Source: Paludibacteraceae bacterium (GTDB taxonomy: Bacteria; Bacteroidota; Bacteroidia; Bacteroidales; Paludibacteraceae). Taken from it: 19,095 nt of DNA. The notes under the pieces are model-generated. The model was not told the DNA's origin. It was given only the letters and a program-made list of their open reading frames with translations, and searched no databases. Position numbers and translations under genes: made by a program. Within the stretch, counting starts at the first letter, position 1. Each line of letters starts with the position of its first letter. Positions 13,038-19,095 of this stretch are shown here, one piece after another. The stretch spans positions 1-19,095 of the forward strand of contig JAEDNI010000035.1 of assembly GCA_016302585.1 (NCBI GenBank), given 5' to 3'.

Positions 13038-14318
13038 ATGAAAAATATATGTTTTTGCTTCCAGATGCACGCACCGTATCGTCTGAAGCGCTATCGTTTC
13101 TTCGAGATCGGCCATGATCACTACTACTACGATGATATGGCTACCGAAGAGCACGTAAATTGGCTTGTAAACACCTCGTACTTACCGCTTTGCCAGACGA
13201 TCAAAGATATGATCAACCTGAGCAAGGGTAAATTCCACTGCGCGATCAGCGTTAGCGGTACGATGATCGAGATGTTCGAGCAGTTCAATCCGGAGATGAT
13301 TGATATCCTCAAGGAGTTGGCAGCTACGAAAGCCGTTGAGTTCTTAGCCACGCCGTACAGCTATTCGTTGGCTTCGGAGTACAACGCGAGCGAGATGAAG
13401 TTGCAATTCAAGAAACAAGGAGAACTGTTAGAGAACGTTTTGGGCGTAAAGGCACAGACGGTTTTCAACACCGAGTTGCTGTACACGGACGAGACCGCTT
13501 ATCAGTTGAACAAACTGGGTTACAAAGCGATCATGACCGAGGGCGCGAAGCACGTGATCAGCTGGAAGACGCCGAATAAGTTGTATCAGTCGGCAGGTGC
13601 TCCGAAGATGAAAGTGCTGCTGCGTAACACGAACCTGAGCGATGAGTTGAGTTTCCACTTCTCGGATCCTAACTGGCCGAATTTCCCGATGGACGCAGAG
13701 AAATATGCCAACCAGTTGAAGAACCTGCCGGAAGGCGAGGACATCATCAATATCTGGGTAGGCGCAGAGACCTTCGGTGTTCGTCAGAATGCCGGCACGG
13801 GTATCTTCGATTTCCTCAAGGCACTGCCGTACTATGCGTTAGAGCGCGAGATGGGCTTCATGACGCCGGCTGAAGTAGCGAAGAAACTGGCGGCGGAGGA
13901 TGTATTGTCGAGTCCGTATCCTTTGACTTGGAGCGGCGAGGCAAAAGACCTGAGTGTATATGCCGGAAATGACTTGCAGCAAGAGGCTATTCATAAACTG
14001 TTCGCCGTAGCAGAGCGTGTTCACCTATGCCAAGACAAGGCGCTGAAGACCAACTGGTTGCGTCTGCAGGATGTGAACTACCTGCATTATATGAATCATA
14101 TCGATCAGGGTGAGACGCAGTACGAATCGGCTTACGATGCATTCATCAACTATATGAATGTGCTGTCCGACTTCTTGCAGACCGTAGAGGAGCAATATCC
14201 GACGACGATTGAGAACGAGGAGTTGAATGAGTTGCTCAAGACCATCCGCAATCAGGAAGAAGAGATACAACTTCTTAAAGCAAAACTTAAGAAGTCGAAA
14301 GTCGAGAGTAAAAAGTAA
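13038..14318 (+). CDS. GH57 alpha-amylase-like protein, acid/base Asp replaced
   Basis: A 426-residue GH57-family protein. Visible family motifs: MHAP (His11), AISVSGTMIE, FNTELLYTDE with the expected nucleophile Glu146, and AETFGVRQ (243-250). In catalytic GH57 enzymes the last motif is preceded by the acid/base Asp (D-x-E-T-F-G); here that position is Gly242 (codon GGC, 13761-13763), and the His usual after FG is Arg249. A class of GH57 alpha-amylase-like homologues with incomplete catalytic residues is known, including from Bacteroidota, so this may be a glucan-binding or regulatory protein rather than a hydrolase. A C-terminal helix (EELNELLKTIRNQEEEIQLLKAK) looks coiled-coil. The final SKVESKK and the stop codon lie in a heptamer tract. 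No Shine-Dalgarno motif; 87 bases after the transferase. Confidence 0.88.
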   Translation: MKNICFCFQMHAPYRLKRYRFFEIGHDHYYYDDMATEEHVNWLVNTSYLPLCQTIKDMINLSKGKFHCAISVSGTMIEMFEQFNPEMIDILKELAATKAVEFLATPYSYSLASEYNASEMKLQFKKQGELLENVLGVKAQTVFNTELLYTDETAYQLNKLGYKAIMTEGAKHVISWKTPNKLYQSAGAPKMKVLLRNTNLSDELSFHFSDPNWPNFPMDAEKYANQLKNLPEGEDIINIWVGAETFGVRQNAGTGIFDFLKALPYYALEREMGFMTPAEVAKKLAAEDVLSSPYPLTWSGEAKDLSVYAGNDLQQEAIHKLFAVAERVHLCQDKALKTNWLRLQDVNYLHYMNHIDQGETQYESAYDAFINYMNVLSDFLQTVEEQYPTTIENEELNELLKTIRNQEEEIQLLKAKLKKSKVESKK

Positions 14319-14332
14319 AAAGTCGAAAGCCT
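14291..14332 (+). repeat. AAAGTNN heptamer tract across the GH57 stop codon
   Basis: Six heptamers in register: GAAGTCG, AAAGTCG, AGAGTAA, AAAGTAA, AAAGTCG, AAAGCCT. The GH57 stop codon (TAA, 14316-14318) is supplied by the fourth unit, and the tract runs to within 8 bases of the next start. Confidence 0.92.
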
Positions 14333-14339
14333 TTTTCTT

Positions 14340-16280
14340 TTGAAGAAACGTATCGGTATAGTATTAGTGCTGTTGGCAGCGACCCTTGTGGCCGCTGCCA
14401 AGCAGCCGCGTACGAAGACGGTGATTCATACCTGGCAGATGCCGGGTTACAGCGCCGTCGCGGATACGATTGCGTTCATGGACACGCTGATGCTGAATTA
14501 TCAGGACGTAGATGTACAGAACAACTACTCGATCAGCAGCGCCATGAACGGCAATATCCTCGTCTCGCCTATCGAGAGCCGCGTGATCAATGATCGGGTG
14601 CGTACGATAGAAGACCCGTTTGCCTGGAGTCTAACGCCCTATGTAGTCACGCCGCAGGAGCAGCGCTATTTCAATACGACGACCCCCTACTCGACCGTAG
14701 CGTATAAGAAAGGCTTCACAAGCGGACACGAGGAGAACGATATCGATTTTTTGTTTACCGGTAACTTAGGGCGGCGACTGAACTTAGGATTAGAGATGGA
14801 CTATCTGAATTCGATCGGTCACTACGCCAATACGTCGGGTAAGTTATACCGTGGATCGGTATGGGGCAGTTACACGGGTGCGCACTACTCGATGCATGCC
14901 GCGTTCGGTTGGAGTCAGTTGAGTTCGTTCAACAACGGCGGTTTGCGAGACGTGAGTCAGCTATCGGGTCCGCTGAGCGCAGAGGACCTTCCGGTGCGAC
15001 TCAATTCGATGATTGGTTACCGCTACCTGAGCGGGTATCTGCATAACCAATATGCGATAACAAAAGACAGAGAGTATCACGATTCGATTGAGGTGATCGA
15101 GAACGGACGAAGGGAATTGCATGATACCATCAAAGTGGAGTATATTCCTATTATGACCTTCAGTCATATCTTCGAGACCAATAACTCGAACAGACGGTAT
15201 ATCGAGAAGACGGCAGAGCAGGGATTTTACGACACGACCTATTATGATTCGTCCAAGACGAACGACACAACAGATGTGCTGACGATTCGCAATACGGTTG
15301 CGGTCACCTTCTGCGAAGAATACAACACAAAATTGAAGTTCGGCGCAACAGTATTTGCGATGAACGAATGTCAGCGGTTCATGCGCGACAGCATACCGTA
15401 CGACAGTATTTATGACTATAAATGGACAAACAACACGTTTGTGGGCGGTGCGATACACAAGCACAGCGGTGCGAACGTACATTATAATGTAGAGGGAAAA
15501 GTTTGCGTAGTGGGTTATAAGATCGGTGAGTTCGACGTGCAGGGTAAACTGCAGACGAAGTTCCAAGCGGGTAAGTACCCGATGTTGATTTCTGCGCGCG
15601 CTTATGCGAAGAGCGAGACGCCGAACTGGTATCTGCAACATTATAACTCGAACCATATCCAATGGGAGAATAACTTCGGATTCACGTATCGGTTCTTAGG
15701 CGGGGCGACGATTGCTTATCCGACGAAGTGGGTGAAAGCGAAGATTGACTTCAGTTTTGAGAACCAGACCAATCCGATCTTTGTCTCGGCGAGCGACTGG
15801 TGTCCGCATCAATATATGGGCAGCGTACAGATTTTCACTGGCGATGTGACAGCCGATATCACTACACCTTGGGTGAATCTGGAAAACCGTGCGGTGATCC
15901 AGTACAGCACGCGAGACAGTATCATGCCGGTACCGCTGTTGATATTGCAGCATCGTCTCTATTACCACGGCACGTGGTTCAAGGCATTAGACGCACAGAT
16001 CGGTGTGGACCTGCGTTATTTCACGCGCTACAAGGCACCGGTGTTATGTCCCGAGACCGGTATGTTCGCTACCCAACAAACGACGAACATCGGTAACTAC
16101 CCGTGGATGAGCGTGTATGCAAACTTCTATGTGCGATCGATTCGCTTGCGTTTCTTCGCGCATTACCAACATGTCAACTATTGGTTCGACACCAAGAGCA
16201 CAGGGTATCTGACCATGCCGGGGTATCCGACAAACAGGGATGTGTTCCGCGCGGGATTGGCATGGCATTTTTATAACTAG
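14340..16280 (+). CDS. Putative outer-membrane porin (Porin_10-like), TTG start
   Basis: A 646-residue outer-membrane protein. Residues 1-20 form a Sec signal peptide (MKKRIGIVLVLLAATLVAAA). The rest alternates polar and aromatic residues in short strands separated by Asp/Asn/Thr/Tyr-rich turns. The final strand (VFRAGLAWHFYN) ends in an aromatic-Asn pair, as in beta-barrels. The pattern fits the Bacteroidota putative porin family (Porin_10); the substrate is unknown. No in-frame ATG precedes the mature part, so I take the TTG at 14340, which gives the whole signal peptide; the first Met (MPGYSA) would remove it. The gene is in the same frame as the GH57 gene, 21 bases after its stop, and 43 bases precede the next start. 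The genomic link with glycogen genes may only be co-transcription. Confidence 0.8.
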   Translation: MKKRIGIVLVLLAATLVAAAKQPRTKTVIHTWQMPGYSAVADTIAFMDTLMLNYQDVDVQNNYSISSAMNGNILVSPIESRVINDRVRTIEDPFAWSLTPYVVTPQEQRYFNTTTPYSTVAYKKGFTSGHEENDIDFLFTGNLGRRLNLGLEMDYLNSIGHYANTSGKLYRGSVWGSYTGAHYSMHAAFGWSQLSSFNNGGLRDVSQLSGPLSAEDLPVRLNSMIGYRYLSGYLHNQYAITKDREYHDSIEVIENGRRELHDTIKVEYIPIMTFSHIFETNNSNRRYIEKTAEQGFYDTTYYDSSKTNDTTDVLTIRNTVAVTFCEEYNTKLKFGATVFAMNECQRFMRDSIPYDSIYDYKWTNNTFVGGAIHKHSGANVHYNVEGKVCVVGYKIGEFDVQGKLQTKFQAGKYPMLISARAYAKSETPNWYLQHYNSNHIQWENNFGFTYRFLGGATIAYPTKWVKAKIDFSFENQTNPIFVSASDWCPHQYMGSVQIFTGDVTADITTPWVNLENRAVIQYSTRDSIMPVPLLILQHRLYYHGTWFKALDAQIGVDLRYFTRYKAPVLCPETGMFATQQTTNIGNYPWMSVYANFYVRSIRLRFFAHYQHVNYWFDTKSTGYLTMPGYPTNRDVFRAGLAWHFYN

Positions 16281-16284
16281 TTAT

Positions 16285-16305
16285 AAAGTTGAAAGTTGAA
16301 AGTTT
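16285..16305 (+). repeat. AAAGTTG heptamer tract before the Clp gene
   Basis: AAAGTTG, AAAGTTG, AAAGTTT in register, in the 43-bp gap between the porin and Clp genes, just upstream of the Shine-Dalgarno AGAGGAG (16313-16319). Confidence 0.9.
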
Positions 16306-16323
16306 AGGGTTTAGAGGAGATAT

Positions 16324-18615
16324 ATGATAGTAACACAGAATTTGAACAAAGTAATTATCTATGCGCAGGAAGAAGCCGAGCGATTAGTCAGCAAGCGCAT
16401 AGAGCCGGATCATTTATTGCTGGGAATCCTCCGTTTAGGAGAGGGTTCTGCTTTTGAAGTGCTACAGCAGACATCTATTGATGTGGCCGCAGCGAAAGCA
16501 CATTTAGAGGAGCAGCAGCGAGGTAATGAAGAGATGATAGAACCCGTTCAGCGTAGCGCTCAGACGGATCGTATTCTGCGGATAGCAGAAGGTATCAGTC
16601 GTGAGTATATGGCGGAGGCGGTAGGTACGATTCACCTGCTGTTAGCTATCTTACGCGAGCGTATCAATACGACAGCATCGTACTTGGAGCGGGAGTGGCA
16701 TATCAGTTTCAAGCAGTTAACCGACATCTTCGGTCAACCGCATTATGCTCCTTCGGAGACGACACAGACTTCGGCGGAACAGACGGGTGATGTGAATGAG
16801 AATAACTGGCAGCCGCAGCGCGGAGGTCAGCAGCCGAAGAACACGAAGAAAGGAAAGACCACGGCGCTGGATAAATACGGCAGGGATTTGACGAAACTGG
16901 CAGAGGAAGGTCAGTTAGACCCGATGGTAGGAAGAGAAGTGGAGATCGAACGGGTGGTACAGATTCTGAGTCGCAGAAAGAAGAACAATCCGATCTTGAT
17001 TGGTGAACCGGGTGTAGGCAAGTCGGCTATCGTAGAAGGCTTGGCGCTGCGCATCGTGCATAACGAAGCCGGGGCGCTGCAGGGCAAGCGAATTATCACC
17101 TTAGATATGGCTTCGATGGTTGCCGGTACGACGTACAGGGGTCAGTTTGAGGAACGCATGAAACAGGTGATCACCGAACTGCAAAACCATCCGGAGGTGA
17201 TCTTGTTTGTGGATGAGATTCATACCTTAATTGGTGCCGGTAATGCGTCGGGCAGTCTGGATGCAGCGAATATCTTAAAGCCCGCCTTGGCGCGCGGAGA
17301 AGTACAGTGCATCGGCGCGACGACGACGGCAGAGTACGCGAAGTCGATTGAGAAAGACGGAGCGTTGGAACGTCGGTTCCAAAAAGTGATTGTTCGGCCG
17401 ACAACGGTAGAAGAGACGCTGAATATAGTAGGCAAGTTAAGCGCGTACTATGCGCAATACCATCATGTGGTATATACGGAAGAGGTGTTGAAAGCCTGCG
17501 TGAACTTAAGCGAGCGCTATTTGACGGACCGTGCTTTCCCGGATAAGGCGATTGATGTGATGGATGAGGTGGGTGCCCGCAGTCACGCGCGTCAAAAGGC
17601 GATCGGAGAGACCGAAGCGGAACCGTATATGATCACGACGGACGATGTAGCGGGGGTAGTAAGTATGATGAGCGGCGTACCTGTTCAACGGGTAGCTACG
17701 GCAGAGAACGAACGCTTGCGTACGATGGGCGAGACACTGAAGAAACGTATCATCGGCCAGGACAAAGCCGTAGAGACGGTCGTTCGCGCTATTCAACGGA
17801 GTCGTCTGGGTTTAAGAGACCCGAAACGACCGATTGGCACCTTCTTCTTCTTGGGTCAGACGGGTGTAGGTAAGACGTACCTGGCACAATGTCTGGCGGA
17901 GGAGATGTTCGGCAGCAAAGATGCGATGATCCGCTTCGACATGTCGGAGTTCATGGAGAAACATACGGTGAGTCTGTTAGTAGGAGCTCCTCCGGGATAC
18001 GTAGCGCATGAAGACGGCGGTAAGTTAACCGAAGCGGTACGAAGAAAACCCTACTCGATCATCCTGTTCGACGAGATCGAGAAAGCGCACCCAGATATCT
18101 TCAACGTGCTGCTGCAGGTAATGGACGAAGGTCGTCTGACCGATCGGCAGGGACATATCGTGGACTTTAGGAACACAATTATTGTGCTGACGAGTAACGT
18201 AGGTACGCGTCAACTGCAGGAGTTCGGCAGCGGCGTGGGCTTTAGTGCCTCCGAGATGGACCAGAAGCAGGTGAATGCGACGTTGCTGAAGGCGCTGCAG
18301 AAGCAGTTCCCGCCGGAGTTCGTGAACCGTATTGATAATGTGGTTACCTTTGAGCCGTTAAGCAAAGAGACTATTGCGCAAATTGTACGGATTGAGGTGA
18401 GTCTGTTGCAACAACGAATGAAAGCGCAGGGACATCAACTGAGTGTTTCGACCGAAGTGAATGAGCAGTTGGTAGAGAAGAGTTTCGATAAGAAGAACGG
18501 AGCTCGTCCTGTTAAACGGGCGGTACAAACGTACTTGGAAGATCCGTTAACGGATATCCTCTTGCGCAAACCAAATCAGAAAAAAATAACCATTAAACAA
18601 ATACAACAAGTATGA
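16324..18615 (+). CDS. clpC: ClpC-type AAA+ unfoldase lacking the M-domain
   Basis: A 763-residue Hsp100 ATPase that would feed substrates to ClpP. It has two N-terminal Clp repeats (about 5-60, 80-135), a polar Gln/Asn/Lys linker (141-180), and AAA1 with GEPGVGKS (227-234), ILFVDE and ALERRF. AAA2 carries GQTGVGKT (511-518), ILFDE (580-584) and TSNVG. The ClpP-docking loop GVGF (637-640) is present, so this is not ClpB. The coiled-coil M-domain that ClpC carries after DKAIDxxDEVGA is missing: only about 18 residues (419-436) separate that motif from ITTDDVAGVV. This explains the length, short of the usual 810-850. ClpA also lacks an M-domain, but the rest is ClpC-like. A Shine-Dalgarno GGAG precedes the ATG. 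The stop overlaps the thioredoxin start (ATGA, 18612-18615). Confidence 0.93.
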   Translation: MIVTQNLNKVIIYAQEEAERLVSKRIEPDHLLLGILRLGEGSAFEVLQQTSIDVAAAKAHLEEQQRGNEEMIEPVQRSAQTDRILRIAEGISREYMAEAVGTIHLLLAILRERINTTASYLEREWHISFKQLTDIFGQPHYAPSETTQTSAEQTGDVNENNWQPQRGGQQPKNTKKGKTTALDKYGRDLTKLAEEGQLDPMVGREVEIERVVQILSRRKKNNPILIGEPGVGKSAIVEGLALRIVHNEAGALQGKRIITLDMASMVAGTTYRGQFEERMKQVITELQNHPEVILFVDEIHTLIGAGNASGSLDAANILKPALARGEVQCIGATTTAEYAKSIEKDGALERRFQKVIVRPTTVEETLNIVGKLSAYYAQYHHVVYTEEVLKACVNLSERYLTDRAFPDKAIDVMDEVGARSHARQKAIGETEAEPYMITTDDVAGVVSMMSGVPVQRVATAENERLRTMGETLKKRIIGQDKAVETVVRAIQRSRLGLRDPKRPIGTFFFLGQTGVGKTYLAQCLAEEMFGSKDAMIRFDMSEFMEKHTVSLLVGAPPGYVAHEDGGKLTEAVRRKPYSIILFDEIEKAHPDIFNVLLQVMDEGRLTDRQGHIVDFRNTIIVLTSNVGTRQLQEFGSGVGFSASEMDQKQVNATLLKALQKQFPPEFVNRIDNVVTFEPLSKETIAQIVRIEVSLLQQRMKAQGHQLSVSTEVNEQLVEKSFDKKNGARPVKRAVQTYLEDPLTDILLRKPNQKKITIKQIQQV

Positions 18616-18926
18616 CAGTAGAAATTACAGACGCTAACATCAAGGATGTGATCGCGTCAGGCAAACCGGTAGTAGTAGATTTTTGGGCTGCTTGGTGCGG
18701 TCCGTGTAAGATGATGCTTCCTATTTTGGAGGAGCTCTCGAACGAATACGAAGGTAAGGTAGTAGTCGGTAAACTGAATGTGGATGATAATCCGGATACC
18801 TGCGAGGAGTTCGGCATTATGAATATCCCGACGATGCTGTTCTTCCAGAACGGCGAGTTGGTAAATCGCCACGTAGGTGCGTGCCGCAAGCAGGATTTAG
18901 CGCAACTTTTCGACAGTTTGCTGTAA
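18612..18926 (+). CDS. trxA: Thioredoxin
   Basis: A 104-residue cytoplasmic thioredoxin with active site WCGPC (FWAAWCGPCKMM), the cis-Pro loop MNIPTMLFF and the usual C-terminal helix. No signal peptide. It reduces protein disulfides using thioredoxin reductase, which is not in the window. The start codon overlaps the clpC stop, so the two are translationally coupled; a shared role in protein quality control under stress is a reasonable inference. No hairpin terminator is visible after the stop (18924-18926). Confidence 0.96.
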   Translation: MTVEITDANIKDVIASGKPVVVDFWAAWCGPCKMMLPILEELSNEYEGKVVVGKLNVDDNPDTCEEFGIMNIPTMLFFQNGELVNRHVGACRKQDLAQLFDSLL

Positions 18927-18960
18927 AAATCACACAAAAAGCGGCAAAAGTACGAATTTA

Positions 18961-18992
18961 TTTGCATAATTCAAAAAAAAGCAGTACCTTTG
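18961..18992 (+). promoter_or_regulatory. Promoter of the tRNA-Arg gene
   Basis: TTTG (18961-18964), 20-nt spacer including eight consecutive A, and TACCTTTG (18985-18992) followed by CGCCC. It is nearly the same sequence as the promoter at 2038-2069. A leader of about 40 bases containing an imperfect GC-rich hairpin (about 19013-19032) precedes the tRNA. Confidence 0.85.
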
Positions 18993-19040
18993 CGCCCTAT
19001 TCTGCCGTAATGGGCACGCTTTTTGTGCGCCGTTAGGCGG

Positions 19041-19095
19041 GGTCCGGTAGCTCAGCTGGATAGAGCAACAGCCTTCTAAGCTGTGGGTCTCGGGT
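19041..19095 (+). tRNA. tRNA-Arg (anticodon TCT), cut by window end
   Basis: The 5' acceptor strand GGTCCGG (19041-19047) is followed by TA and a D-arm GCTC AGCTGGATA GAGC (19050-19066). The anticodon arm is ACAGC CTTCTAA GCTGT (19068-19084) with anticodon TCT at 19075-19077, reading AGA/AGG. The variable loop and the first bases of the T-arm are present; the 3' part lies outside the window. Confidence 0.93.

Noticed and set aside
16324..18615. Calling the AAA+ protein ClpB because it lies near stress-type genes
   Set aside because: It has a ClpP-docking GVGF loop and lacks the long ClpB middle domain.

Overview
The window looks like Bacteroidales (Bacteroidota) chromosome. Signs are: promoters of the Bacteroidota type (TTG/TTTG, 20 nt spacer, TAnnTTTG), few Shine-Dalgarno sites, a GldD lipoprotein, a group II GGGP synthase, a Porin_10-type barrel protein, and a secreted protein with a T9SS-like C-terminal tail. 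No phage, integrase, IS element or CRISPR array is visible.

Left half (1-8267, all minus strand). From the divergent promoter region near 8290 the order of transcription is gldD, a GGGP-synthase/TadA fusion, a 7TM-HD hydrolase (PgpH-like), dusB, a BASS-family transporter, and a secreted OB-fold-like protein with its own promoter and a clear intrinsic terminator. This half is rich in small repeats. Three 112-125 nt elements follow minus-strand genes and fold into the same cloverleaf (closing stem plus three hairpins) although their sequences differ. A 33-bp GC-rich element sits inside coding sequence three times, each time in a different reading frame. Tracts of four ATTGGTN heptamers lie inside genes and in one ribosome-binding region.

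Right half (8387-19095, all plus strand). A promoter drives manC, followed by a GH133-type glycogen debranching enzyme, a GT4 glycosyltransferase, a GH57 protein, a Porin_10-like outer-membrane protein, a ClpC-type AAA+ unfoldase and thioredoxin. Spacing is tight, with two ATGA overlaps, so much of this could be one operon. The first four genes suggest storage polysaccharide metabolism plus GDP-mannose supply. Heptamer tracts of a second family (AAAGTYG) lie at gene ends and junctions. The window ends inside a tRNA-Arg(TCT) gene with its own promoter.

Most worth checking: (1) the cloverleaf element family, with covarying stems and wobble pairs favouring the minus-strand transcript; (2) the GGGPS-TadA fusion, whose linker is a 16-bp tandem repeat; (3) the 33-bp element tolerated in all three frames; (4) a ClpC with no M-domain; (5) a GH57 protein lacking its acid/base aspartate, next to a debranching enzyme with Asn where the catalytic Asp is expected.
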